A stretch of 64,000 nucleotides of DNA. Source: Batillaria attramentaria (taxonomy: Eukaryota > Mollusca > Gastropoda > Batillariidae). The notes beneath the pieces were generated by a model. The model ran no database searches. It worked only from the letters and a program-made list of their open reading frames with translations, and was not told where the DNA came from. Of the stretch, positions 1-12,155 are shown one piece after another; the first letter of the stretch is position 1, and the number at the start of each line of letters is the position of its first letter. The translations under genes were made by a program, and so were the position numbers. The DNA lies in assembly GCA_018292915.2 (NCBI GenBank), contig JACVVK020000205.1, forward strand, positions 144,501 through 208,500, read 5' to 3'.

Positions 1-94
1 AGAGTCCTCACCGGTGGATGCTCTGAAATAATAATAATAATAATAAAATGAAGAAATTTCGAATGGTCATGCAGGCATAATCACTGTATCTTAC

Positions 95-330
95 AGCTTT
101 AAAAACTGAGCCATGAGACTGAAGGTCACTTTGACTCTCTCTGTCCAATTCAGAGGGTCATTTTGAAAAATCAGTGACATGGGATAAAGAATATAGTTTT
201 TGTGTCAGTTAATACATATTGCTTGCATCTAAAATAAAGTGTCTGCGTGTGATTCTGAAATCTCTGCGTAAACAATGCGCATGTCGGTAATAAGGAACAC
301 TGAACCTAAACATTTAGTTGAAATCAAATG
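95..330. repeat. diverged direct duplicate of 1553-1725
   Basis: The stretch beginning CTTACAGCTTT and ending near GTAATAAGGAACAC recurs in the same orientation at about 1553-1725. Shared landmarks are the CTCTCTGTC block, the TTCTGAAATCTC block and the GTAATAAGGAACAC block. The copies differ by many substitutions and indels, so this is an old intronic duplication or two copies of an unnamed repeat. Both lie within or just downstream of the minus-strand desulfhydrase-like gene. No coding potential is visible. Confidence 0.55.
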
Positions 331-430
331 TCAACATATCATAACCTGCACCAGTAATAATTGTAGTGCATTACCCTAAAAGCAAAACTCAGAGGGGGAG
401 CAAACTCAATACTGACCAAACAAACCACAA

Positions 431-461
<31 letters not shown>

Positions 462-628
462 CACCCAAAGAAAGTTAGTACTGGCTGTGTGGTATCAGCC
501 TCCCTCAACATTTCCGTAGCACACCTGATCTTTCAAACAAGACAAAGATTAGAAAAGGAAACGGTAATGACTGCGAAGTGGTTACAAGTTAAGCAAATAA
601 AAGCGACATAAAAGGGACAGAAACCACT

Positions 629-764
629 TAACTTTCACAAAGGACGGTACAGGTCAACGTTTCAGCTTTCGCCTTCCTCAGGACACAAACAAATTTGATT
701 TGTTTGTGTCCTGAGGAAGGCGACAGCCAAAACGTTGACCTGTGCCGTCCTTTGTGAAAGTTAA
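629..764. repeat. near-perfect inverted repeat (foldback, arms about 65 bp)
   Basis: The arm starting TTAACTTTCACAAAGGACGG at 629 is answered by its reverse complement ending CCGTCCTTTGTGAAAGTTAA at 764. Only a few mismatches and a loop of a few bases separate them. The arms contain CTGAGGAAGGCGA and CAACGTT blocks, a motif that resembles sequences found in many dispersed animal repeats. It is probably a short foldback element or two head-to-head repeat fragments. It lies beyond the last exon seen of the desulfhydrase-like gene, probably in an intron. Confidence 0.8.
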
Positions 765-871
765 ATACAAAGATTGTTCCAAAACATTTCTACTTTAGAA
801 GGGAGAAAAAAAAATACGGTTTTTTGACCTTAGCACACACGCTGCTCAAACCATTCAAACTTCATAGTTAC

Positions 872-3491
872 TTCATGCAACATAGTGTACACTGACTTGA
901 TGTCTTGTGCCAGTTTTTCCATTCTGGGCATGAGATGCGTCATGATCAGGTCTGGCACTACATAGATGTGGGATCCACACAGACGGTCCATCAATACATT
1001 GCCCTCACAACCTACTCCTTCAGCATCCTAGAATAAAAGACACATTTTGCCACTAATTCCTTCTTGCTAATTAACACACAGGTACACAATCCTTGCATCT
1101 GAGAGGAATTTGATAGAAAAGAAGATAAAAGTGAAAAGTTACACAGGCAGACAAGTTTGATTTGCACTGGCTGGCAGACAGACAGACAGACAGGCAGGCA
1201 GGCAGGCAGGCAGGTAATAAAATTACGCAAGTTTCTCATTTCCTTTTAAATTGTACAGGGTGGGTGGGTGTTTAGGGGTTTAACGTCCTTTTCCACCACG
1301 TAGGGTGATATCAACGACGGGGCAACGATGAAAAAGCCAGCACAATATTTGGCCCCAGCCGGGATCGAACTCACGACCCGAGCATTAGAAGTCCAACGCT
1401 CTACCATTCGACCACCCCGGCTCCCCTTTAAATTGTACAGAGACTCAGAGACTGATGGTTCTCAAACAGTTCAAAAACAAAGTTTGAAGGGGAGGTGGGT
1501 GAGGGGGAGGAATAAACTGTACGAGAGAGCCAGAACGCACTACAGCACTGTTCCTTACAGCTTTCAAAACCGAGGGTCATTTGGACCCTCTCTGTCAAAT
1601 TAAGGGGGGGCACTTTGTAAACTCACTGATGTACAGCCTCAAAATCTCTGCACCAAATTCTGAAATCTCATAAATGAAGCACATATGTGCGTAATAAGGA
1701 ACACCGCTAAAGTTTGCAGCAAATGAATTAATAAGACACCAAACTGTATTACTGTGGCATCAGTCCGTAAGAGGAGATGAGGTGTCAGTCCCAACTGTCT
1801 TGCACACACAGCCACAGCCCGACAATTATTGGACTCTACAGAGCCGCAGGTGATCACATGACGACAACCTTGCTTCAGGGCATCTGCCATCAAGAACTCC
1901 AGCTTTCTGACCTGAAAATAGATATAAAGAAGATGAAAGAGCTTGGACTACTGTCAGCCACCGTTCCTTTGATAAAGCCTGATTTTTGTTTCTTCTAAAT
2001 ATCAGTCACAGCTCCTATGCCCATTAATGCACATCACTTGCAGGTCTGAAACAGCGTGTGAATACAGTCAAACCTGCAAAAGGGTCATGCAAGAGTGTGA
2101 CTAGCGAAAACAGACAAAAATGCAGGGATTTTTTTGTGTGTTTTTTTTTGTTTGTTTATTTTTGCAACAAAGCAGTTTTTCGCGAAAAAGTCGATTTTGT
2201 CGCGAAAAAAACGGCACTTTTTCGCGATTTTTTCCCCCCGTGACAAGAAAAGCGGCAATTTCCTTTTTTTGCGAAAACGTTTGATAGCGGTTTTTTTTTT
2301 TTTTTTTTTGCAAAAAAAGTTTTTCTTCAGGAAAATGGAATATTTGAGAAAAAAAATTCACGAGAAAAAAAACCCTGCATTTTTTCGCGAAAAAACAGGT
2401 TTCCGCCCAAAAACAGTCAGTTCTTTTGCAGAAAACGTTTTGCCGCGAAAAAAGTAAAAGCAGTTTTTTCGCGGAAAAGCACCAGTTAGTTTTTTTTCGC
2501 GAAAAAACAAGACAAATATGGGGCGCCGGCCGTTTGCAAACGGCACTCATTTGGCTCGCTCAAGCGCACTGAATGAATACAACTCACGTGACATCCCAGG
2601 CTGTTCTGGTCACACCCATCTCTCTCTCTCTCTCATCGTACGTGTGAAAAATGTATGTATACTGTGCGTCGCCATGTTCAACAGTGCGTACTGAATAATC
2701 AAGTGGAGCGACGTCACTAGTGTTGCGAGCAGTAGACTCAGTCTAGCAGACGATCATGTTTTTGTATCCGCTGCACGATGGCACCGCGTACTGATACACA
2801 AACGACTGAGTACACACCTGTGTCACAGTAGCACCGTGTATTATCGTGGATGTCGGAATCGACTGATACGATTTAAAGCCAGAATTTCAGACACCACGTG
2901 TGCCCAATGCCTGAAGCAGCTTGCTTACTTTGTGTCCACTGACCAGCCGTTACGCGGCATCGGACCTCGTGAACAGTGCGGCCGGTACACTCAGTTACCT
3001 GACACACACTAACACGTGATGTGGACGCTGGCCGTTACTGAATAAATCAAAGACGCTGCAGCTGCGTGAATACGGCCAGCTGCACACCGGTGTAGGATCC
3101 GGTCCGGTCCCCCCTCTGAAGTAGTCCCCCGGGGGACCAATTCGTGGCAAAAACTGCTCTATAATGGTCCCCCCTTAGACATCCAGCCTCGTTTTCGACT
3201 GGTCCCCCTGGGCGATTTTGGTCCCCCCTCGCATCCAAAATAGGCCCCCTCTCGAAGTGGTCCCCCTCTTTTCTAACCAATGTAGTCAGTATTTATTTTT
3301 AACTTTATTGTTATAGTGTGTGTCAACTCAGTAGAAAACGTGACTCTGGATCTCTCTCACTCTCTCTCTCTCTCTCTCTCTCTCTCGCCCCCCACACTTT
3401 CTCTCCTCCCCCCATCTCTCAAACACACACACACACACACATTATGCACGCACTCACGCACGCGTGCACACTCACTCACGCACGCACGCAC

Positions 3492-3571
<80 letters not shown>

Positions 3572-6500
3572 CTCTTTCGTTATATGTATAATTATTTTCA
3601 TTTTTGTACAGAGATGTTATTCAAGATGATCTTGAACTGGGTCAAGGTTACAGTGTCAAATCTAAACTTTTAAAAGTGATTTAACTTCGTAGATTTGCCG
3701 TTCTATGTAGCCTATACTTTTGTTTTTTATTTTCTCTTTTTTTTTGTGGGATGAGAAAACGGTCGCCACTAAAAAACAAAAGTATAGGCTACATAGAACG
3801 GCAAATCTACGAAGTTAAATCACTTTTAAAAGTTTAGATTTGTTTTCTCTTTTTTTTTTTTTTTGTGGGATGAGAAAACGGTCGCCACGCTTCTTGACAC
3901 GTCACGTGACTCGTGTCAAACATCGCCACGCTTCTTGACACGTCACGTGACTCGTGTCAAACATGCCTATAATTATAAGTACACGACAATTCATTCCGTC
4001 AACCAGTCTTCGTTTTTCATTGACTATCATCATGGACGACACTCTGTATGACAACGTGTTGAACTATTTGAAAAATGGCACTTACCCTCTGACCGCGAAA
4101 GGGGAAAACCGTGATGTGACTAAAGTTAAAAAGAGACAGTTGAGAAAGACTGCTGCAAAATACACAATTCGAGAGGATGTGCTCTACCACGACGGAATCC
4201 TCGTGGCAAAGAGGAACCAGGTTCCAGAGATATTGCAAGAGTTTCATGACAACTATGTGAGCGGAGGACATTTGGGGATGAACAAGACTTATAAGAAGGT
4301 GAGCACCCGTTTTTGTACTCCCAGTTTTAACAGGCTTTAGAATGGGAACGAGGTTTTGTGTGTTTCTGGTATGTCTGGTATAACCAACACATCGGATATA
4401 GCGGCCACTTTTGTCCTGGTGGACGTTATATCCGATGACTCCGTATATAACGTAAATTTTCCGGTATAGCCGATGTCTTCGGTATATAACGGACATTTTC
4501 CGGATTGAAGACATTTCCTTTGCTGGCTCTCTCTCTCTCTCTCTCTCTCTCACTCACACCCCCCCCCCCACACACACACACACACTGTTATCTACCAGTT
4601 ATCTTTAAGACATAGTATTTATAAATATTTCATTACTCTTTTTTCTCTCTAGGTCTTGGAGCGTTACTTCTGGCATGGAATGAAACAGGAGGTTGAAGAC
4701 TACTGCAGATCATGCTGTGTGTGCCAGAACATGAACGCTTGCAGAAAGAAGCCAGCAGCACCGCTTCACCCCATCCCAGTGCCCAAAAAGAAGTGGAGCC
4801 TCGTTGGAATGGACATCATAGGACCTTTGCAGGTCACTGACAGAGGTAACCAGTACATTGTTGCCCTCACAGACCACTTTACAAAGTTTCCCGTTGCCAA
4901 GGCCATCCCGTGCAAGAGTTCAGAGGAAGTTGCCAGATTCATGTACGAAACCATCTGCATCTTTGGCGCGTTTGATTCCCTCATAACTGACCAAGGCCGT
5001 GAGTTCATTAACTTTGCGCTTGATATTCTCACCGACCGTTTCAATATCAACCATCGCATTTCTTCGGCCTACCACCCTGAGACGAACGGCCAACGGGAGA
5101 GGGACAATAGGACACTCAAAGACACTTTGGTAAAGATCACAGACAATGATGATTGGGATGAACTCTTGCCAGCAGCCCTGTTCGCCTACCGAACATCCGT
5201 TCACAAGTCTACACAGTTTTCACCCTTTTTGGCATTGTATGGTGAGCAGGCAAAACTACCATTTGACGTCACTGGTGATGCCAACGAGCAAGATCTGAAC
5301 GAAGAAATCATGGACACTATGAAGGGGATTCACGAGGAAGTCAAGAACAAAATTGGTGAAAACATTTCAAGGGCGCAGAAGAAGCAGAAAGAGTACTATG
5401 ACAGCAGGCGTGCATATGACCACGGGTTCCGCATCGGAGACAAAGTCTTAATCATCAATGCTGCACGAGTACACAGAATGGGAGGCAAGATGGCACCAAG
5501 ATTCGTCGGGCCATATGAGGTCATAAGTGTGTTGCCGAAGGGTCGACTTCAACTGAAGAACACTAAAAGTGGGAAAATACTGAAGAATCTCTACAATATC
5601 AGCAACGTCAAATTGTTCCATGATCGTACACAGGACAACGCTGACCCCTCCCATGCTCCACAGGCTGACCCCTCCTATCATCCACAGGCTGACCCCTCCC
5701 ATGCTCCACAGGCTGACCCCTCCTATCATCCACAGGCTGACCCCTCCCATGCTCCACAGGCTGACCCCTCCTATCATCCACAGGCTGACCCCTCCCATAC
5801 TCCACAGGCTGACCCCTCCCATGCTCCACAGGCTGACCCCTCCTATCATCCACAGGCTGACCCCTCCTATCATCCACAGGCTGACCCCTCCCATGCTCCA
5901 CAGGCTGACCCCTCCTATCATCCACAGGCTGACCCCTCTTGCCAGCCGCCATTGAGAATGAAGTTCCACCCCGTTGATGGTGCCTGGCAAAAGGATCGGG
6001 CCTCCAGTTTGAATTTCCCCAGACTTTTCAGGCGGCACCCCTCAAGGGAAAGTGTTGAAGTTGACATTACGGCTACACCTCTCGATAGCGTTAGCGTAAA
6101 AGGAGATGGGAATTGTTTTTTCCGGTCTGTGAGCTTTGTTGTTTTGGGGACTGAGTCGAAATATAAGGAATTCCGAAATATCATTTGCGATTGGATTGAA
6201 AAGAATGACAAACGCTTCTACGGAACGAGCGCACGTGAAAATTACGTCGCGACATCAAACATGAGAAACGACCGTACTTGGGCCACCGAGGTTGAGATAT
6301 TTGCTGCAGCCACCCTCTTGGACACGCCCGTGTATGTGTTCACAAGAGAGGCTCCAGGCCGACAACCTAGGTGGCTGAAATACGGGCCAGTTTGGCAATC
6401 GGCCCCATTGAAAACAGACAGAGCAATTTATATAATGAATCTTGGACATCACTTTGCTCCTGTTTTTTGTGTCACTCCTTAGACCAGAACTGTTAGTCTT

Positions 6501-8285
6501 CTGCTGTTTTTGTTGTTTCAAGCGTCATGATTTGAGACACTGGTACTCAGTCTTGACTGTCTACTTGAAGTACGCTGAAAGCCAAAGGTGGCAACTAGTT
6601 TTCATGTCATGGACACTTACTTAATTTTGAAGAAATATTTTTCTATGGCGTTGTATAGAAAATATTAGATACTTGGTCTTTGATGTTATTCTCTAAATGC
6701 TATTTCCAGTTTAAAAAAATTGACAGGAAATGTGGACTTTCATGCATTCGATGACGTTTCATGCAAAGACAGTACGGTAGAAGTTTGTTTTGTACTTTGC
6801 TATTGTTATTATTTTGCTCATTTCAGGACAAGATGTGCGATTAACAATTTATTAATTTACATTTATGTTGCGTTATAAAGTGCACAGCGCTCTGGTTAAC
6901 AATTTCTGTTGCAACTCTTTGCTATTCATTAACTGTTTCTTGTTTCATTTCTTGTTTCTTTGACACAGTTTGACTGGACATACCTTTTGAAATAAAGTTT
7001 TTCTTGTCAAAGAACGTAAATGTCTATTTCAGGTTTTGCTAGAGAGAGAGAGATAGAGAGTGGGGGGGGGGGGGGGGGGGGAGAGAGAGAGAGAGAGAGA
7101 GAGAGAATATTGATTGACTTATTTATTTATTGTTTGAAATTCTAGTAATAATGTTTAGTATTCGGTACAACCATCTCATAAACAAAAACAAAAAAAAAAG
7201 AACCAATGCAAAAAAACAACTGAAAGAAACAAGAACCAACAACCAAACAAATATATCTCACACACACAAAAATAACAACAAGCACATAAATCGGGAAAAA
7301 AAAAGAAAAAAAAATGTTCCTATGGCCCTGTGCTTTTGGGGACAATAAAGTTTTGTAACAATAAAGTTAAAAATAAATACTGACATAGCTCTACATTGGT
7401 TAGAAAAGAGGGGGACCAGTTCGAGAGGGGGCCTATTTTGGATGCGAGGGGGGACCAAAATCGCCCAGGGGGACCAGTCGAAAACGAGGCTGGATGTCTA
7501 AGGGGGGGACCATTATAGAGCAGTTTTTGCCACGAATTGGTCCCCCGGGGGACTACTTCAGAGGGGGGACCGGACCGGATGCTACACCGGCAAATCTATG
7601 CATTAACTAGATTCTCGCTCTCTCTCTCTCTCTCTCTCTCTCAGTCTCTCTCTCTCTGCTTCGCTCTCGTTGTTGTTGTTCTTCTTTCAAAATTATTGGT
7701 TGTCACTGACTCAGTGGTTGACATGTGCCGGTATCGCAACTTTCGGCATTTAGCGTGCATGAAACTGTGCTATAGGCCTTCAGCTCTTATCCACATTAAG
7801 CTCGGTACCCGGCAGAGCTGATCTTCAGCCCTAGGGCCGGTTTGGTGCAACGGCGCCCCGTATTATGCCCGGCAGTTTTTTCGCGAAAAAACAGGGCGGT
7901 GTTTTTTTCGCGAAAAAAAAAAAAAAAAAATGACGGCGTTTTTTCGCGAAAACCTGACTGAGTGGGCTAGTTTTGGTTTTTTTTTCGCGAAAAAAACGGA
8001 CACCAACCGTTCTGCAGAAAAAGTGCATACCATTTTTGTCGCGACATTCATTTTTTTTTTTTCGCGGAAAAATTGACGTTTTTTCAAAAGCGGTTTTGTC
8101 GCGAAAAAAAAAACAAACCCGGATTTTTCGCGAAAAGACGGAAGTTTGTCAGGAATCGCCATTCATACAAGAGGAAGCATTCATAAAACCAGTGGCATGA
8201 TGGGAGTGGTGAAATAAAGAGACACTGGTGGATATTTTATTTCAATGCTAAAAGTTTTGGAAAAGATATAAATCAGAGAGAGAGA

Positions 8286-8328
<43 letters not shown>

Positions 8329-11300
8329 AAGGGGGGGGGGGGGAGCGTACAGATACGATGATGATAATATTTCAGAGGGTAAGAATCTTGACAAGGAAAT
8401 CCGTCAGCCTCGGACAGACAGACAGACAGACAGCGGACAGCACCTTGTTTCCTGACAATGTACTGCCAGTCATGTCGTCCCTCTTGATAGAAACAGAAAA
8501 TCCGTCAGGCACTCCTGGTACCAGCCATGAGTGAATCGGTGTGTTGGGCATGGCAAGCTGAAAAATTAATAATCGTCTGGAAAGGGTAAATAGTGCGAAG
8601 AAGTGCGAAGCCGGAAGTACGAAAAGGTGTGCGAATAAGTACGAAGAGGTGCGAAGAAGTGCGAAGAAGTACGAAGAGGTGCGAAGAAGTGCGAAGAAGT
8701 ACGAAGAGGTGCGAAGAGGTGCGAAGAAGTGCGAAGAGGTGCGAAGAAGTGCGAAGAGGTGCGAAGAAGTGCGAAGAAGTACGAAGAAGTGCGAAGAGGT
8801 GCGAAGAAGTGCGAAGAGGTGCGAAGAAGTGCGAAGAAGTACGAAGAAGTGCGAAGAGGTGCGAAGAAGTGCGAAGAAGTACGAAGAGGTGCGAAGAAGT
8901 GCGAAGAGGTGCGAAGAGGTGCGAAGAAGTGCGAAGAGGTGCGAAGAGGTGCGAAGAGGTGCGAAGAAGTGCGAAGAGGTGCGAAGAAGTGCGAAGAGGT
9001 GCGAAGAAGTGCGAAGAAGTGCGAAGAAGTGCGAAGAGGTGCGAAGAAGTGCGAAGAAGTACGAAGAGGTGCGAAGAAGTGCGAAGAAGTGCGAAGAAGT
9101 ACGAAGAGGTGCGAAGAGGTGCGAAGAGGTGCGAAGAGGTGCGAAGAGGTGCGAAGAAGTGCGAAGAAGTGCGAAGAAGTGCGAAGAGGTGCGAAGAGGT
9201 GCGAAGAGGTGCGAAGAAGTGCGAAGAGGTGCGAAGAAGTGCGAAGAGGTGCGAAGAAGTGCGAAGAGGTGCGAAGAAGTGCGAAGAGGTGCGAAGAAGT
9301 GCGAAGAAGTACGAAGAGGTGCGAAGAAGTGCGAAGAAGTGCGAAGAAGTACGAAGAGGTGCGAAGAAGTGCGAAGAAGTGCGAAGAAGTGCGAAGAGGT
9401 GCGAAGAAGTGCGAAGAAGTGTTAAAACACCAAAATTTACTTACATATTGAATCAGATCATGTTTTTCTTGGTATTTGTGTGTGTCTGTGTGCTTTTTTT
9501 TTAAGTTAAAGAGAGCGACACAACTTCGAAATGGATACTTGACTCTTTATCTCTCTCTCGCTTTTTAGTAGACAGGTAGGGCGAATGACGAAGGGGCGCG
9601 TGGTGATCATAAGAAGGGAAGGAAGAAGGGAGGTTCTCCCCCCCCCCCTTTTTATTTTATTTTATCTGTTATCATGTTCTTTATGTTTCAGTAGATTAGT
9701 CTGTAAGGTAGCAACGGCAAGTAGCAAAGGCCCAAGTGTGAAATAATGGCTTTATAGCTAATCATCTTCCACCGTTGAAAAATAAAGCCTCACTCTCTCT
9801 CTCTCTCAGCCCCCCCCCCCCCCCAAAAAAAGGGGGGAGGTTGGGTCAATAAATAAATAAATAAATAAAACAAGGGCAACAACAACAAAAACACACAAAT
9901 ACACCACACACAAACACACACAAGAACATCTTCTGTTTTATTATGTGTTTTAGCACTTGTTCGCACTAGTCCGTACTTCCTCAAACTTGTCTTTGTAACA
10001 TTTTAAGAACACTTCAATTCGGTAAGTTGGCAATGAGTCAATTAAACTGTTTCCGAGCGGACATGTTGTACGAGGGCCTCTGATTATGTTTTGCAACCTG
10101 GATGAACTAATGACGTCACTACTTTTCTGTATACATCACATCGTAGACCAGTTTCATAATACTTCTGAAAACAAAAAATTACTTGATTCCGTACAACCGT
10201 TTATATTCCATGCGACAAAATGTGCAGTAAGGGTGACGGGTCTTTAGCCAGCAGTGTTGACCTTTCTGGAAGGGATTTTCGAGCCATGATGTATTCTGAC
10301 TACTGCCGGGGAAAATCTTTTCAGGGCTGTTTTCAAAGTTTAAAACACTGTATTCGAGATCAATCTCCGTCCAAAGCCACTGGTTTTAGGTGGTTCCGAC
10401 AGTTCATGTCTGGCCAGACAACAGTTGAAGACGATGACCGTTGTGGTAGAATGGCAACGACTGTTACCCCAGAAAACGTCTCTAGGGTAGAATCCCTGAC
10501 TAAGAAGGACCCAAAAAATGATGTACGTTGTAACACAGGATATCATGAAGATTTCGTCGGGAAATCTCATTTGCATCCTTCACGACTGCCTTGGCATCGG
10601 GAAACGTTGTACCCGTTGGGTGCCCTACAACCTGACTGAAGAGCAGAATCGGGGTAGGGTGAACTGGTGCACCCCACATGCTAAGAAAATTTGACGGAGG
10701 AAGGTCCCCTCGGGTATAGGACATCGTAACAGGAGACGAAACCTGGGTATACCAATACGACCCCGAAACGAAGCAACAGTCGGCGGTGTGGGGTCTTCCC
10801 AGGTGAGAACCCACATGTGAACTTCAAAAGAAACAGAAGTGCTTCCAAACAAATGATAGCTGTTTCTTTGCAAAATCTGGCCACTTTGCCACCATACTGC
10901 TTGAGGACAGAAAGACGGTTACGGCTGATTGGTATGTTAACCACTGTTTGCCTAAAGTCTTCCAGGCATGGTGCAAACAGCGTCCCCGAGCGGGTGTCCG
11001 TGGTCTACTGCTTCATCATGAAAGTGCCAGCGCGCACATAGTAGCTGCAACTCTGGACTGTCTAGCCGAAAATAATGTTCAGCTGGTTACCCACCCACCA
11101 TATTCCCCTGGCTTATCCCCCCGGGCTGTGACTGTTTTTTGCTTCCTTCCGCCAAGAGGCAGTTGAAGGGAAAGCAGTTTCGGAGTGCAGAAGATGCCCG
11201 AGCATTGTTCGAGGGTGTCATTTTGTACCTACCCCAGTCAACGTGGTCGGGTGTCATGGACAGCTGGTTTGAGGGGATGGCAAATTGTGTACAGGCTGAT

Positions 11301-12122
11301 GGGAGGTTCTTCCATAACCTTGAGTAGACAGACTGGTTCAGGTTGCCCGTGTTCTTGAAAAGCCAGGTTGCAAAACATAATGAGTGGCCCTCGTATAACT
11401 TCTTTATAGTCTTTAAACAAGTTAAGTTTCCGCAACAATCAAAGTAACGACATAACGGATTTTCAAACGAACAGATAACACCCGACAATTACATCGTCGG
11501 CGGCTGGACGGGTGGGGAGAAATACGAACAGAATGTGTGTGGGCTGCATCTCACTGGGACTCGTTTCAAACACTTTTTGACACTTTTCTGGGCGAAATGG
11601 AGGGTGGACGCCCCCTTTAAAGCTGGGTTCAGTCGGGGTCAGTAGAGCATGAAGTCAGTGCTCGGCAAATCCGCCTGTGTGGACCTTGTGTAAGGCCAGT
11701 CAACACCATGCAAATCAAAAACAGTCTGGCTGTTAGGGCCTCCACAGATGGCCGGCACACTGTCAGCACCAGTGTACATGGTCTTCACTGAGGTCCTGAG
11801 AGGTCTGTGAGTTAATGCTCTGACAACGAGCCACAGGTTTCACATTCCACCCCCTTGTCAGTCTTCCCACGAGTCAGTGACTGTAACGTCACCGGCTGAT
11901 GGGTAGTGTACACTCTCTGTGGTCTCATGTTGCGTAGGACCTGGGTTTGGCTCTGGGGCCGCGTACGACTCAGCTAGTAAGATGCTGGCTACTAGTACAG
12001 AAGTACGAGTTTGTGTCTGCTGATATCTAGTCATTGTCATTGAGATTCTAAGCAGTGGTGCCGTACGTGCTCTTTGAGGCAGCCAGCAGTGTGGCGCTCG
12101 TGCCAAATGTCCCGCGTCAATC

Positions 12123-12155
<33 letters not shown>

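Larger units (their letters stand above)
3091..7586 (+). mobile_element. complete Ginger1-type DNA transposon (integrase-OTU)
   Basis: The 4496-bp element starts TGTAGGATCCGG and ends CCGGATGCTACA. It is bounded by the 4-bp direct repeat CCGG at 3087-3090 and 7587-7590. Terminal inverted repeats are about 223 and 231 bp. The single plus-strand gene (4032-6482) encodes a gypsy-like integrase with an H2C2 finger, a DD35E core, a GPY motif and a C-terminal OTU-like cysteine protease domain. Long TIRs, CCGG target sites, a GPY integrase and a C-terminal OTU or Ulp1 protease are the described hallmarks of the Ginger1 group. No gag, reverse transcriptase or LTR is present, which rules out a Gypsy retrotransposon. 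An intact reading frame, matching target-site copies and high TIR identity suggest a recent insertion. It sits antisense to its host gene inside an intron. Confidence 0.93.

Noticed and set aside
1012..1239. Minus ORF with Cys/Leu/Pro repeats
   Set aside because: Caused by a CAGA/GGCA simple repeat at about 1175-1215; the real exon (872-1027) is in another frame.
2101..2550. 149-codon minus ORF rich in Phe, Lys and Arg
   Set aside because: Produced by T-tract/CGCG/A-tract palindromes; opposite-strand ORFs look alike, as expected for palindromic sequence.
4653..5600. Gypsy LTR retrotransposon or retroviral integrase
   Set aside because: No reverse transcriptase, protease, gag or LTR; inverted termini and CCGG flanks define a DNA transposon.
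5448..6038. Minus-strand and frame-shifted ORFs with repeated PLTPPMLHR or SLWMIGG units
   Set aside because: Shadows of the 24-bp coding repeat in the Ginger1 transposase linker.
8596..9421. CRISPR-like array
   Set aside because: No constant repeat alternating with unique spacers; it is a tandem minisatellite in a eukaryotic intron. The same holds for the CGCG palindrome blocks.
8593..9504. Three overlapping 240-303-codon ORFs reading EVRRSAKK repeats
   Set aside because: They are the same 10-bp minisatellite read in three frames; a stop-free 10-bp unit keeps every frame open. No start context, splice context or domain.
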